Notes: a model not told the origin generated them from the sequence alone. 64,000 nucleotides of DNA from Streptomyces sp. NBC_00425 (GCF_036030735.1 NZ_CP107928.1:6386001-6450000); one strand, 5' to 3'; counted from the first letter of the stretch, positions 1 through 9,015 are shown. Made by a program: numbers and translations.

Positions 1-1
1 C

Positions 2-76
2 CATGTGGCTCAGGTTCTCGGCGACAACGGAGGGGTTTCCTACGTGTGCACGGCCTGCGGCCACAGCTGGAGCTGA
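2..76 (+). CDS. C-terminal end of a small zinc-ribbon protein (partial)
   Basis: Only the last 24 codons are in the window; the frame runs in from the left edge and stops at TGA 74-76. The visible tail contains a CxxC pair followed by Gly-His-Ser-Trp-Ser, which looks like the second half of a zinc ribbon. The next small Cys-rich gene starts 3 bp after the stop, so the two are probably cotranscribed. Function is not recognisable from the fragment. Confidence 0.6.
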   Translation, partial: HVAQVLGDNGGVSYVCTACGHSWS

Positions 77-79
77 TCG

Positions 80-313
80 ATGGGTGCACACAGGCGGAAG
101 TGCGACTGGTGCGGCAGCGGCACCCCGATCGTCCGTGACATGGAGCCGGTCAACCCCGACTATCAGTACTGGTGCGAGGAATGCGCGCGGGCGCTGATCA
201 TAAAGGGCGACCCGATCGAGACGTACCGCGAACTCGAGGGGGAGCCGATCTACGGCCGGCTCCTCGAGGAGCACTGCACGCTCAAGCGGTTCTATTCGTT
301 CGTCACCGCTTGA
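80..313 (+). CDS. Small Cys-rich (probable zinc-binding) protein, 77 aa
   Basis: The protein starts MGAHRRKCDWCG and carries two CxxC pairs (CDWC near residue 8 and CEEC near residue 32), a spacing that suggests one zinc-ribbon-like site. The rest is acidic and lacks membrane segments. It follows a partial zinc-ribbon gene by 3 bp and precedes tRNA-Ala. I recognise it only as a conserved small protein of streptomycetes; no function is claimed. The ATG at 80 is the first start after the upstream stop, and codon use is typical of the genome. Confidence 0.7.
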   Translation: MGAHRRKCDWCGSGTPIVRDMEPVNPDYQYWCEECARALIIKGDPIETYRELEGEPIYGRLLEEHCTLKRFYSFVTA

Positions 314-445
314 CGCCACATAAAGGGCTAAATCGGACGGGGCGGAAAGGATTTGGCGGTCCGCCGCCGGACCGGTAAAGTTGGCGTCGCCGCCGGGGAA
401 ACCGGGCGGCACGGTCAAGATCGCGGCTCTGCCGCTTGGCCACGA

Positions 446-518
446 GGGGCTATAGCTCAGTTGGTAGAGCGCCTGCATGGCATGCAGGAGGTCAGGAGTT
501 CAATTCTCCTTAGCTCCA
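446..518 (+). tRNA. tRNA-Ala, anticodon GGC
   Basis: A 73-nt cloverleaf can be drawn by hand. The acceptor arm GGGGCTA (446-452) pairs with TAGCTCC (511-517), with one G-T pair. The D-arm is GCTC/GAGC, the anticodon stem CCTGC/GCAGG, and the anticodon GGC lies at 479-481. The T-arm has TTCAATT and the discriminator is A518. The 3' CCA is not encoded. It reads GCC, the dominant Ala codon here. An intrinsic terminator follows directly. Confidence 0.95.
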
Positions 519-523
519 CAACA

Positions 524-563
524 GATCCCGCCGGATCGGATGCGATTCGGCGGGATCTTTTTT
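524..563 (+). terminator. Intrinsic terminator of tRNA-Ala
   Basis: GATCCCGCCG (524-533) and CGGCGGGATC (548-557) form a perfect 10-bp stem followed by six T residues (558-563). It begins 5 nt after the mature tRNA end. Confidence 0.9.
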
Positions 564-596
564 GTGTTCCGGCGCCTCGTTCCCGTGTGTGCCGTC

Positions 597-650
597 ACGA
601 ACGACGGACAGGGGCCGCCTTTTCTCGGGCGGCCCCTGTCCGTCGTTCGT
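597..650. terminator. Perfect 23-bp hairpin between tRNA-Ala and the NuoF-like gene
   Basis: Bases 597-619 and 628-650 are exact reverse complements around an 8-nt centre. There is no T-run. It lies 22 bp past the stop of the minus-strand NuoF-like gene, so it most likely terminates that operon and insulates it from the tRNA unit. Confidence 0.8.
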
Positions 651-672
651 CGGCCTGTCGTCGGCGTGTTCC

Positions 673-2283
673 TCAGCGGCCGAGCGCGCGGCGGCCGCGA
701 CCCTGGGAGAGGACCGGGAGGTTGCGGGCGGGCGCCTGCGCGCGCGTGTCCTCCTCGATGCGCAGGGCCAGCGCCGGACAGCGACGCACCGCGCGTAGAG
801 CTTTCGCCTCGGCGTACTCCGGTACCTTCGCCTGCGCCACCGTCGGGAAGCCGTCGGCGCCGAGCTGGAAGACCTCGGGCAGGATGTCGGCGCAGAGGCC
901 GTGGCCGCGGCAGAGCGTCCAGTCGACGAAGATCTTCTGACGGCTCGTGCCGCTCTCCTCCGGGGCTTGGCCGCTCGTGATGGCCGCGGGGGCCATGCCC
1001 GCCTCGAAGAGCGGCAGAACGCCCTCCACGGGCCGTCCGCAGCCGTTGCCGAGGACGTGGGCGGCGAGGTCGTCGGTGAACGCCTTGATGGTCGACTCCA
1101 GGAACATCGCGGAGCCGTCCGGGTGCGAGCACGCGCCGCGCCGCTTGACGTTCTTGGCGACCTGCTTGAGCGCCTCCAGGGCGGCCGGACCGCCCCCGTT
1201 GATGATGTCCTCCATGCCGCGCGCGGCGGCCGGCAGGCCGAGGTAGCAGGGGCCGCACTGACCCGCGCTCTCGTCGGCCAGCCATTGGGCCACGCGCAGG
1301 GACTCGCCCAGCGGGCAGGTCTCCTGGCTGATCGGCAGGATCGCGCCGGCGCCGAGCGCGCCGCCCACCGCGTCGAGCGAGTTGCGGGAGACGACCGCCT
1401 CGTTGACCGTCGCCGCGTCGATCCACTTGCCGTGGTAGCCGCCGGTCAGCACGCCCTGGGGCACCGGCGGGGCGCCCGCGAGCTGGAGGACGTAACGCAG
1501 CGGTACGCCGGTGGGGACCTCGATCACCATCGGACGGGCGACCGCGCCGGAGACCGTCAGCATGACGGTGCCCGGCTCGTCGTACAGGCCGGTGTTGCCG
1601 TACCGCTCCGGGCCGATGCGGGCGGCGATGGCCAGCTGGGCGAACGTCTCGGCGTTGGAGAGGAGGGTGGGCGCGCCGCCGACGCCGTTCTGCGAGGCGC
1701 TGACCTTGCGGCCGGGCGGGATCGGCGGGCCGCCGTCGATGGAGCGGATCAGCGACGCGGCGGCGCCCGTGACCATGCGGATCGGGTTGCGCTGGACGAA
1801 CGCCTTCAGAGCCGACCGACGCCCGTTGCTGAGCCCGCGTTCGGAGAGCGCGGCCTCCATGGAGCGCTGAGTGGATTCGCGGGTGACCCCCACCACGAGC
1901 GTGCGGGCACCCAGCGCCTCCGCGACGAGCAGCGCGCCGTCCAGGATGAGGTGCGGGGCGCGGTTGATGAGCACCGTGTCCTTGCGGCAGGCCGGTTCGT
2001 CCTCGCTGCCGTTGACGACGACGACCGGGCGGACGCCCCGTTTGATCGCGGCCTCGGCGACCGAGCGCAGCTTCTTGTGGAAGGGGAAGCCCGCGCCGCC
2101 GCGGCCCTTCAGGTTGATGTTCTCGGAGAGCTTCGCGAGGGCCTCTCCGCCCAGGGGCTCCAGCGGCCCGTGCACCTTCAGGTGCATGGGCAGGTCAAGT
2201 CTCTCGACAAGGTCGAAACCCGACGTGAGTTGCGGAAGACCGACCACGCGGACTTCTGGGACGTCGGGCAGGGCCTCGTTCAC
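673..2283 (-). CDS. NuoF-like SLBB protein fused to a C-terminal ferredoxin
   Basis: This 536-aa protein resembles the FMN/NADH-binding subunit of complex I (NuoF) but is not part of a nuo operon. Near residues 60-110 it has the NuoF flavin/nucleotide signatures GRGGAGFPFHKK and VVNGSEDEPACRKD, then an SLBB region (about 245-300) and a NuoF-type iron-sulphur region near 337-400. In that last region the expected ESCGxCxPC reads ESAGQCGPC, so one ligand Cys is Ala. About 60 C-terminal residues form a small ferredoxin with CRGHGLC and a later RRCP, the pattern of 3Fe-4S or single-cluster ferredoxins. The GTG start overlaps the stop of the upstream haem membrane protein (GTGA), implying translational coupling and a shared electron-transfer job. 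Donor and acceptor cannot be told from sequence. Confidence 0.88.
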   Translation of the reverse strand: MNEALPDVPEVRVVGLPQLTSGFDLVERLDLPMHLKVHGPLEPLGGEALAKLSENINLKGRGGAGFPFHKKLRSVAEAAIKRGVRPVVVVNGSEDEPACRKDTVLINRAPHLILDGALLVAEALGARTLVVGVTRESTQRSMEAALSERGLSNGRRSALKAFVQRNPIRMVTGAAASLIRSIDGGPPIPPGRKVSASQNGVGGAPTLLSNAETFAQLAIAARIGPERYGNTGLYDEPGTVMLTVSGAVARPMVIEVPTGVPLRYVLQLAGAPPVPQGVLTGGYHGKWIDAATVNEAVVSRNSLDAVGGALGAGAILPISQETCPLGESLRVAQWLADESAGQCGPCYLGLPAAARGMEDIINGGGPAALEALKQVAKNVKRRGACSHPDGSAMFLESTIKAFTDDLAAHVLGNGCGRPVEGVLPLFEAGMAPAAITSGQAPEESGTSRQKIFVDWTLCRGHGLCADILPEVFQLGADGFPTVAQAKVPEYAEAKALRAVRRCPALALRIEEDTRAQAPARNLPVLSQGRGRRALGR

Positions 2284-3632
2284 CTATAGCCTCCGGAAGG
2301 CGTGTTCCAAGGTTCGCCCGAACCCGGTGCGTCGTACGACGCACCGGGCGATGGTTCGTTGGCGGGACCGCTGTTGTACGTGTCGTTCTGGTTGTACGTG
2401 CCGTACCCGGGGTTCGTCTCACCTGTGTCGTACACGTCACGTCCGCCGGCTCCGGGAGTGCCCGGATTGCCATAGACCGGGATGGTGAATCCCGTGTCCT
2501 GGAGCGGGTCGTAGACGGACTGGGGCGCCTCGCCGACCGGCGGCGGCGACGGGATCGGCCAGTTGCCCGAGGTGCTGCCGCCGTTGTCGACCCGCGGGAT
2601 CGCCTCGGTGGCCTGCTGCAGGTCGAACGGCATGCTCATGCGGGCCGTCTGATCGGCGATGTAGGGCGGCTGCTGGCCGCGCGGCGGGGTGTTGACGGCA
2701 CGGTAGGCGGCCGCGAAGCCGTTCGCCGGCTCCGGGGTGGCGGGAGTGTCGTACAGCGGCGACGCCGACGGCGGGGTCATCCGGGTGGAGCTCATCGTGT
2801 CCGTCAGCGGCGAGCGGCCGGAGCGGCCCTCGTACCCGGGCAGCGCCGACGAGCCGGTCTCCGAGACGCGCGCGCGTGACGCCGACGAGCCGGTCTCCGA
2901 CACGCGCGCGCGTGACGCCTCGAGGCCGTCCATCGCGGAGCGGTCCGGCGCCCCCATGAGCGCGGTGATCCGGTCGGCGACCCTGCGTTTGAACGGGCGC
3001 GGAGCGGCGCGCAGCGCGAGGGCGGCCATGACGCCGGCCAGGCAGATCTCGTACGAGACCATGAAGAACGGCTTCGCCGCGCGCCCTGCGAACAGGCCGT
3101 GGATGAGGGCCGCGCACAGCGCCGGGTAGGCCAGCATGTGCATCGCGCGCCAGCGGGCGGCGACCTCGGCCGGTGCGGCGAACTGGTTGCGCAGCGCACC
3201 GGTGATGCCCACGAAGATCATGAGCAGGGCGGCGAGGGAGCCGAGGCCGATGAGCCCGGCGCTGCCCTTGATGCCCAGGCTGAAGGGGATCAGCGCGGCG
3301 ATCAGGACGGTGTGCTCCAGCGCCAGCTTCACGGTGATGTGCACCACGAGGAACGCGATGGAACCGACGGCGGTCACGCGGTGGACGCCCTGCGCGAGGA
3401 TCCGCTGACGGGTGTTGAGGATGAGCCGGTCCTGGGCGACGAGGCCCCAGATGACCGAGCAGGTGAGGCACACCAGCGACAGGACACCCGCACCGAAGTT
3501 GAGGAATGCCTGCAACTGGTCGCCGCCGACCAGCACGACCACAGGTATGAGGACCAGGACGACAGCCGTCGCCAACCCGTAGACCGACCGGCCGGGCTTG
3601 GGGAGCGTGCTGTTACTGGAACGAGGGTTCAT
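2280..3632 (-). CDS. Ferric-reductase-like haem membrane protein with long Pro/Gly-rich tail
   Basis: The first 215 residues hold six hydrophobic segments. Two carry paired histidines, H84/H98 and H165/H178, matching the bis-His haem pattern of ferric reductase/YedZ-type cores. Residues about 225-450 are a low-complexity hydrophilic tail rich in Pro, Gly, Ser and Tyr, probably disordered, containing a 12-residue tandem duplication. The gene is first in a minus-strand pair; its stop overlaps the GTG of the NuoF-like/ferredoxin protein. Together they look like a membrane redox module that passes electrons between a soluble flavin/Fe-S partner and two haems. Direction and substrate are unknown. 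Confidence 0.8.
   Translation of the reverse strand: MNPRSSNSTLPKPGRSVYGLATAVVLVLIPVVVLVGGDQLQAFLNFGAGVLSLVCLTCSVIWGLVAQDRLILNTRQRILAQGVHRVTAVGSIAFLVVHITVKLALEHTVLIAALIPFSLGIKGSAGLIGLGSLAALLMIFVGITGALRNQFAAPAEVAARWRAMHMLAYPALCAALIHGLFAGRAAKPFFMVSYEICLAGVMAALALRAAPRPFKRRVADRITALMGAPDRSAMDGLEASRARVSETGSSASRARVSETGSSALPGYEGRSGRSPLTDTMSSTRMTPPSASPLYDTPATPEPANGFAAAYRAVNTPPRGQQPPYIADQTARMSMPFDLQQATEAIPRVDNGGSTSGNWPIPSPPPVGEAPQSVYDPLQDTGFTIPVYGNPGTPGAGGRDVYDTGETNPGYGTYNQNDTYNSGPANEPSPGASYDAPGSGEPWNTPSGGYR
2845..2916 (-). repeat. 2 x 36-bp tandem repeat inside the haem membrane protein gene
   Basis: Bases 2845-2880 and 2881-2916 are identical except for one base. They encode two copies of SRARVSETGSSA in the hydrophilic tail. 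Confidence 0.9.
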
Positions 3633-3883
3633 GGGGGCAACTCCGAGCAGTTTCGGGAAAGCGGTCCCGCTGCCGAACTCTAAGTGGCTCCATACCGATG
3701 GGTACGAGGTTTGAGTTATTGCGTTGTTATGAAACGACGATGTGGCTGTTGTGATGTCCTTTAGCGGCTGTTACGCGAAGTAACCAAGACCCTGGATGCA
3801 GCTCTGACCCCCCGTTCTCGGCACACCTGCGGTGTCTCGACCATGCATACGTAAGCGCGTGGCCTCGTGCTCAAGGCCTGCGG
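3633..3883. promoter_or_regulatory. Intergenic region upstream of the haem protein, with inverted repeat
   Basis: This stretch lies between the divergent haem-protein gene and the leuS leader and is unusually AT-rich for this genome. An inverted repeat GTTAC-N5-GTAAC sits at 3770-3784 and could be an operator. No convincing -35/-10 pair for the minus strand was fixed, and no other gene is visible here. Confidence 0.35.
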
Positions 3884-3889
3884 TACCCT
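3884..3889 (+). promoter_or_regulatory. Candidate -10 box for the leuS leader transcript
   Basis: TACCCT lies 6 nt before the ATG of the leucine leader peptide, which would make the leader ORF leaderless. No strong -35 is visible. Confidence 0.5.
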
Positions 3890-3895
3890 AACGCC

Positions 3896-3934
3896 ATGCG
3901 TGCTGTACGCCTTCTGCTTAGCGAGCCGCGCTGA
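3896..3934 (+). CDS. leuS leader peptide with three consecutive Leu codons
   Basis: This 12-codon ORF encodes MRAVRLLLSEPR; the three Leu codons are CTT CTG CTT, two of them rare in this genome. It ends 126 bp before leuS and is followed by an attenuator hairpin. Ribosome stalling on the Leu codons when charged tRNA-Leu is scarce would be the sensing step. Classical attenuators upstream of leuS in some Streptomyces have been predicted by comparative genomics. Here the arrangement is read directly; the function is inferred. Confidence 0.75.
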   Translation: MRAVRLLLSEPR

Positions 3935-3979
3935 TCAGTCCCGACCGCCGGTGAACGGACGGTTCGGAATCGGCGCGGC
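3925..3979 (+). promoter_or_regulatory. Long-range leader stem upstream of the leuS attenuator
   Basis: GCCGCGCTGAT (3925-3935) can pair with ATCGGCGCGGC (3969-3979) over 11 positions with one G-U. The 5' arm covers the end and stop codon of the leader ORF, so a translating ribosome would disrupt it. It abuts the terminator hairpin. The exact switch between the structures was not worked out. Confidence 0.45.
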
Positions 3980-3980
3980 G

Positions 3981-4005
3981 TCCCCTCCTGTGCGAGGGGA
4001 TTTTT
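3981..4005 (+). terminator. Intrinsic terminator (attenuator) upstream of leuS
   Basis: TCCCCTC (3981-3987) and GAGGGGA (3994-4000) form a perfect 7-bp stem followed by five T residues. A U-run terminator is uncommon in this genome. It lies 54 bp before the leuS start and after a Leu-codon leader ORF, as expected for transcription attenuation. Confidence 0.8.
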
Positions 4006-4059
4006 CGTTTCCTGGACGACAACCCGCTGGCAGAGACGATCGATGGAGCTTTGAGGACC

Positions 4060-6945
4060 ATGAGCGAGACGAACCCCGCTGCCGCCGCTGTCCCGGCAGA
4101 GGCCGCGCCGCACCGCTACACGGCAGCCATGGCCGCCGAGATCGAGGCACGCTGGCAGGACTTCTGGGACGCCGAGGGCACCTACGCCGCGCCGAACCCG
4201 CAGGGCGACCTGGCGGGTGACCCCGAGATGGTGGCCCGGCCCAAGAAGTTCATCATGGACATGTTCCCGTACCCCTCCGGAGCGGGACTGCACGTCGGCC
4301 ACCCGCTGGGTTACATCGCGACCGACGTCTTCGCGCGCTTCCAGCGCATGACCGGCCACAACGTCCTGCACACCCTGGGCTTCGACGCCTTCGGCCTGCC
4401 CGCCGAGCAGTACGCCGTGCAGACCGGCACGCACCCGCGCGTGTCCACCGAGGCCAACATCGAGAACATGAAGTCCCAGCTGCGCCGGCTGGGCCTGGGC
4501 CACGACAAGCGCCGGTCGTTCGCCACGATCGACCCCGAGTACTACAAGTGGACCCAGTGGATCTTCCTGCAGATCTTCAACTCCTGGTACGACGCGGACG
4601 CGGACAAGGCCCGCCCGATCGCCTCGCTGGTCGCCCAGTTCGAGTCCGGTGAGCGCCCCGTACCGGGGCACACGCGCGCGTGGCACGAGCTGACCGCCGC
4701 CGAGCGCGCCGACGTGCTGGGGGAGTTCCGTCTGGCCTACGCCTCCGACGCGCCGGTCAACTGGTGCCCCGGCCTGGGCACCGTGCTGGCCAACGAGGAG
4801 GTCACCGCCGACGGCCGCTCCGAGCGCGGCAACTTCCCCGTCTTCAAGGCCAAGCTGCGCCAGTGGAACATGCGCATCACCGCCTACGCGGACCGTCTGC
4901 TGGACGACCTGGACGCGCTGGACTGGCCCGAGGCCATCAAGCTGCAGCAGCGCAACTGGATCGGCCGCTCCGAGGGCGCCCGCGTCGACTTCCCCGTGGA
5001 CGGCGAGCGGATCTCGGTCTTCACCACGCGCCCGGACACCCTGTTCGGCGCGACCTACATGGTCCTGGCGCCCGAGCACCCGCTGGTCGACAAGTTCACC
5101 CCGGCATCCTGGCCCGAGGGCACGCACGACGTCTGGACGGGCGGCCACGCCACCCCGGTCGACGCCGTCGCCGCGTACCGTGCGCAGGCGGCCTCGAAGT
5201 CCGACGTCGAGCGTCAGGCCGAGGCCAAGGACAAGACGGGCGTCTTCACCGGCGTGTACGCGACCAACCCGGTCAACGGCGAGCAGGTTCCCGTCTTCAT
5301 CGCCGACTACGTCCTGATGGGCTACGGCACCGGCGCGATCATGGCCGTCCCGGCGGGCGACCAGCGCGACTTCGAGTTCGCGCGCGCCTTCGAGCTGCCG
5401 ATCCACTGCATCGTCGAGCCGACCGACGGCCGCGGCACCGACACGTCGACCTGGGAGAACGCCTTCGCGTCGTACGACGCGAAGATCATCAACTCGGCGA
5501 ACGACGAGATCAGCCTGAACGGCCTGGGTGTCGTCGACGCCAAGGCGCGCGTCACCGAGTGGCTCGAGGGCAGGGGGATCGGCGAGGGCACCGTCAACTT
5601 CCGCCTGCGCGACTGGCTGTTCAGCCGCCAGCGCTACTGGGGCGAGCCCTTCCCGATCGTCTACGACGAGGACGGCATCGCCCACCCGCTGCCGGAGTCG
5701 ATGCTGCCCCTGGAGCTGCCGGAGGTCGAGGACTACTCGCCCCGCACCTTCGACCCGGACGACGCGAACACGTCCCCGGAGACGCCGCTGTCCCGCAACG
5801 CGGACTGGGTGAACGTCACGCTGGACCTGGGCGACGGGGCCGGTCCGCGACGCTACCGCCGCGAGACCAACACCATGCCCAACTGGGCCGGTTCCTGCTG
5901 GTACGAGCTGCGTTACCTGGACCCGCACAACAGCGAGCAACTGGTCGACCAGGCCGTCGAGCAGTACTGGATGGGTCCCCGCGAGGGGCAGCCGCACGGC
6001 GGCGTCGACCTGTACGTCGGCGGGGCCGAGCACGCCGTGCTGCACCTGCTGTACGCGCGCTTCTGGTCCAAGGTCCTGTTCGACCTGGGGCACGTCTCCT
6101 CCGCGGAGCCGTTCCACAAGCTGTTCAACCAGGGCATGATCCAGGCCTACGCGTACACCGACTCCCGCGGCGTGTACGTCCCGGCCGCCGAGGTCGAGGA
6201 GCGGGACGGCACGTTCCTGTACCAGGGCGCGCCCGTGAAGCGTGAGTACGGGAAGATGGGCAAGTCCCTGAAGAACGCCGTCACTCCGGACGAGATCTGC
6301 GCCGAGTACGGCGCCGACACGCTCCGCCTGTACGAGATGGCGATGGGCCCGCTGGACGTCTCGCGCCCGTGGGACACCCGCGCGGTGGTCGGCCAGTACC
6401 GCCTGCTGCAGCGGCTGTGGCGCAACATCGTCGACGAGGCCACCGGCGAGGTGACCGTCGTCGACGCCGAGGCCGACGAGCCGACCCTGCGCGCCCTGCA
6501 CAAGGCGATCGACGGGGTGCGCCAGGACCTGGAGGGCCTGCGCTTCAACACCGCCATCGCCAAGATCACCGAGCTGAACAACCACCTGACCAAGGCGGGC
6601 GGCGCGCTGCCGCGCACGGTCGCCGAGGACCTGGTGCTGCTGGCCGCCCCGCTGGCCCCGCACATCGCCGAGGAGCTGTGGCGCAAGCTGGGCCACACCG
6701 ACTCGGTCGTCCACCAGGACCTGCCCGTCGCCGACCCGGCGTACGTCGTGGACGAGAGCGTGACCTGCGTCGTGCAGATCAAGGGCAAGGTCAAGGCGCG
6801 CCTGGAGGTCTCCCCGGCCATCTCCGACGACGAGCTGGAGAAGGTCGCGCTGGCCGACGAGGCGGTCGTCAAGGCGCTGGGCGGGGCCGGTATCCGCAAG
6901 GTGATCGTGCGGGCGCCGAAGCTGGTGAACATCGTTCCCGCGTAA
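4060..6945 (+). CDS. leuS: Leucyl-tRNA synthetase
   Basis: This class I synthetase charges tRNA-Leu in the cytoplasm. The 961-aa product has the HIGH-type motif HVGH at residues 78-81 and the KMSKS-type loop KMGKS at 732-736. Between them is the editing (CP1) domain, recognisable by stretches such as [21 protein letters not shown]. The ATG at 4060 is chosen because GGAG at 4045-4048 is well spaced; an in-frame TTG at 4051 is less likely. Expression is probably controlled by the leucine leader peptide and terminator just upstream. A hairpin at 7089-7129 closes the unit. Confidence 0.97.
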   Translation: MSETNPAAAAVPAEAAPHRYTAAMAAEIEARWQDFWDAEGTYAAPNPQGDLAGDPEMVARPKKFIMDMFPYPSGAGLHVGHPLGYIATDVFARFQRMTGHNVLHTLGFDAFGLPAEQYAVQTGTHPRVSTEANIENMKSQLRRLGLGHDKRRSFATIDPEYYKWTQWIFLQIFNSWYDADADKARPIASLVAQFESGERPVPGHTRAWHELTAAERADVLGEFRLAYASDAPVNWCPGLGTVLANEEVTADGRSERGNFPVFKAKLRQWNMRITAYADRLLDDLDALDWPEAIKLQQRNWIGRSEGARVDFPVDGERISVFTTRPDTLFGATYMVLAPEHPLVDKFTPASWPEGTHDVWTGGHATPVDAVAAYRAQAASKSDVERQAEAKDKTGVFTGVYATNPVNGEQVPVFIADYVLMGYGTGAIMAVPAGDQRDFEFARAFELPIHCIVEPTDGRGTDTSTWENAFASYDAKIINSANDEISLNGLGVVDAKARVTEWLEGRGIGEGTVNFRLRDWLFSRQRYWGEPFPIVYDEDGIAHPLPESMLPLELPEVEDYSPRTFDPDDANTSPETPLSRNADWVNVTLDLGDGAGPRRYRRETNTMPNWAGSCWYELRYLDPHNSEQLVDQAVEQYWMGPREGQPHGGVDLYVGGAEHAVLHLLYARFWSKVLFDLGHVSSAEPFHKLFNQGMIQAYAYTDSRGVYVPAAEVEERDGTFLYQGAPVKREYGKMGKSLKNAVTPDEICAEYGADTLRLYEMAMGPLDVSRPWDTRAVVGQYRLLQRLWRNIVDEATGEVTVVDAEADEPTLRALHKAIDGVRQDLEGLRFNTAIAKITELNNHLTKAGGALPRTVAEDLVLLAAPLAPHIAEELWRKLGHTDSVVHQDLPVADPAYVVDESVTCVVQIKGKVKARLEVSPAISDDELEKVALADEAVVKALGGAGIRKVIVRAPKLVNIVPA

Positions 6946-7088
6946 GCGCCTGCTCGGCGCACGCGGGCGGGTCGTTCCGCCGGGCGGTGGCCGGGTGCGC
7001 CGGCCGGGTGGGGGTGCAGCACCGGGCTCCCGCTCGTCCGGCCGGGCGGTGGGCCGCGTGATGCCGGTCGCCCCTTAGGGGTTCCGTG

Positions 7089-7129
7089 CGGGCAGGTTCG
7101 GGGTTCTTCTGGAACTCCGGGCCTGCCCG
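7089..7129 (+). terminator. Hairpin after leuS
   Basis: CGGGCAGG (7089-7096) pairs with CCTGCCCG (7122-7129), and the inner bases extend the stem imperfectly to a short TTCT loop. Only a weak T-rich stretch follows. Confidence 0.6.
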
Positions 7130-7216
7130 TCTCGTTTACCGTTTGAAGGGCGGGGCGCCGGCTGCGGTGTGCCGTCTGCGGGGCCGGACGCGTCGTGCAG
7201 GTCGAAGGAGGAGCTC

Positions 7217-7951
7217 GTGGAAGCCGTGATCGCCGTCATCGTCCTGCTCTTCGTGCTCTGCCTGGCGCTCGGCGCCTACGCCACGGTGAAGGTGGTCGGG
7301 GCCGCGAAGCGGGGCGTCGACCGCACCATCACCCAGGCCCGCCGCACGGTCGAGGACCACACCCTGCGGGCCAAGTCCTTCGCCCAGCTCGGACCGGCCG
7401 GCGAGATCGCCCAGCTGCGGCTCGCCCTGCGCACATCGATGCGGGCCACTCAGGACGCACTGCACGCGGGCGTCGTGGAGGACGAGTCACTGAAGGAGTC
7501 CCTCGGCCTTTTCCAGAGGCTCAGCGCGCACGGTCACGAACTGGACGCCGAGCTCAAGCGCCTGGAGTCGGAGCCGGACCGTGCGACGCTCGTCGAGCGT
7601 CTGCCGGCACTGCGGGAGCGCACGGAGCGGATCACGGGATCGGCCGACTCGTTGCGCTGGGCCGCCCGTGACCGTGCCCGCCGCTTCGCGGAGGACGACC
7701 TCGACTCCCTCAGCGCCCAGATCGGCGTCGAGGCCGGCGCCCTGCGGCACTGGACCACGCCGGAAGCCGACCAGACGCCGCCCCCGTGGCCCGAGGCGCC
7801 GGCCGCCGACAGCCCGACGGCGGGCCAGACCTGGCCGGAGACGCCCGCAGCACGCACCGCGGACGAGCAGGCCCCGCCCGCCATCACCCCGCCCGGACCG
7901 CGCCCGGTCTACCCCTGGCAGAAGAAGCCGCGACCCGAGAGCACCACCTGA
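7217..7951 (+). CDS. Membrane-anchored protein with coiled-coil-like middle and Pro-rich tail
   Basis: The 244-aa product starts with one hydrophobic helix (about residues 4-24), followed by a charged, helix-prone region (about 30-175) rich in Glu, Arg and Leu. The C-terminal 60 residues are Pro/Ala-rich. The GTG at 7217 is preceded by a strong GGAGGAG at 7208-7213. Topology suggests a single-pass anchor with a cytoplasmic helical domain. It resembles conserved streptomycete proteins found beside leuS; no function is known to me. Confidence 0.8.
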   Translation: MEAVIAVIVLLFVLCLALGAYATVKVVGAAKRGVDRTITQARRTVEDHTLRAKSFAQLGPAGEIAQLRLALRTSMRATQDALHAGVVEDESLKESLGLFQRLSAHGHELDAELKRLESEPDRATLVERLPALRERTERITGSADSLRWAARDRARRFAEDDLDSLSAQIGVEAGALRHWTTPEADQTPPPWPEAPAADSPTAGQTWPETPAARTADEQAPPAITPPGPRPVYPWQKKPRPESTT

Positions 7952-8169
7952 GCGGAGTCCGGGGTTCGGGCAGTCCGTCGGCAGAGCGGCCGGGTGGCAC
8001 GGTGATGCCGCGGTCGTCGCGCGCTGACGGCGGCGCGGGACGTGCGTTCGGCGCCGCACCGGATCCCGGCGCGGGCCCTGTGCGGCGTGGTATTTGATTC
8101 GGTCAAGGGGAGCCCAGCTGCCAGGGGCCGGGCTGCCGGACAGCGGCTACGCCAGGTAACCTCCAGGTC

Positions 8170-9015
8170 ATGTCCCGCCATGTCGCGATCGTCACGGATT
8201 CAACGGCCTACCTGCCGCAGCGGACGATGGAGCGTCATGGCATCACCGCGGTGCCCCTGACCGTCGTCCTCGGCGACCAGGCACTCGAAGAGGGCAGCGA
8301 GATCTCCACCCGCTCGCTGGCTCAGGCGCTGCAGAAGCGACGCCCCGTCACCACCTCGCGCCCCAGCCCTCAGTACTTCGCCGAGACCTACCGCAGGGTC
8401 GCCGAGTCGGGCGCCGCCGGCATCGTCTCCCTCCACCTCTCCGCCGAACTGTCCGGCACATATGACGCGGCGGTGGTCGCGGCGCGCGAGGCGCCGGTTC
8501 CGGTGCGGGTGGTGGACACCGGCATGGTGGCCATGGCACTCGGCTTCTGCGCGCTCGCGGCGGCCGAGGTCGCGGAGGCGGGCGGGACGGTCGACGAGGC
8601 GGTCATCGCGGCGGAGAAGCGAGCCGACGGCACGTCCGCCTACTTCTACGTCGACACCCTGGAATACCTGCGTCGGGGCGGCCGGATCGGCACCGCCCAG
8701 GCCCTGTTGGGCTCGGCGCTCGCCGTGAAGCCGCTCCTTCAGCTGGACGCGGGGCGCATCGACCTCCTCGAGAAGGTCCGGACGGCCTCGAGGGCGATCG
8801 CACGTCTGGAAGAGCTCGGCGCCGACCGGGCGGGCAGCGCGCCGGTGGACATCGCCGTGCATCATCTCGCGGCTCCCGACCGGGCGTCGGCTCTCGCGGA
8901 CCGACTGCGTTCCCGCGTGCCCGGACTCGTCGATCTGCATGTCAGCGAGGTCGGAGCGGTGATCGGGGCCCACACCGGACCAGGACTGCTGGGAGTCGTG
9001 GTCTCGCCGCGATGA
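8170..9015 (+). CDS. DegV family fatty-acid-binding protein
   Basis: DegV proteins bind a single fatty acid, and some act as the binding subunit of fatty acid kinases. The 281-aa sequence carries the family signatures: VTDSTAYLP at the N-terminus, TSRPSP near residue 62, ELSGTYDAA near 96, LRRGGRIG near 175, and IGAHTGPGLLGVV at the C-terminus. TAACCT at 8157-8162 lies 7 nt before the ATG, so the transcript may be leaderless. It precedes comEA but has its own spacing and probably its own promoter. Confidence 0.92.
   Translation: MSRHVAIVTDSTAYLPQRTMERHGITAVPLTVVLGDQALEEGSEISTRSLAQALQKRRPVTTSRPSPQYFAETYRRVAESGAAGIVSLHLSAELSGTYDAAVVAAREAPVPVRVVDTGMVAMALGFCALAAAEVAEAGGTVDEAVIAAEKRADGTSAYFYVDTLEYLRRGGRIGTAQALLGSALAVKPLLQLDAGRIDLLEKVRTASRAIARLEELGADRAGSAPVDIAVHHLAAPDRASALADRLRSRVPGLVDLHVSEVGAVIGAHTGPGLLGVVVSPR

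Noticed and set aside
446..518. tRNA-Ala as an integration site of a mobile element
   Set aside because: No integrase, no duplicated tRNA 3' end and no phage-like genes were seen in the flanks.
353..940. A 195-codon plus-strand frame spanning the tRNA and both hairpins
   Set aside because: It runs through a tRNA gene, two terminators and the opposite strand of the NuoF-like gene.
901..2289. A 462-codon plus-strand frame opposite the NuoF-like gene
   Set aside because: It is the antisense of a clear NuoF/ferredoxin fusion and has no domain of its own.
3871..6714. A 947-codon minus-strand open frame opposite leuS
   Set aside because: leuS on the plus strand is certain. The antisense product is low-complexity and has no domain or start signal.
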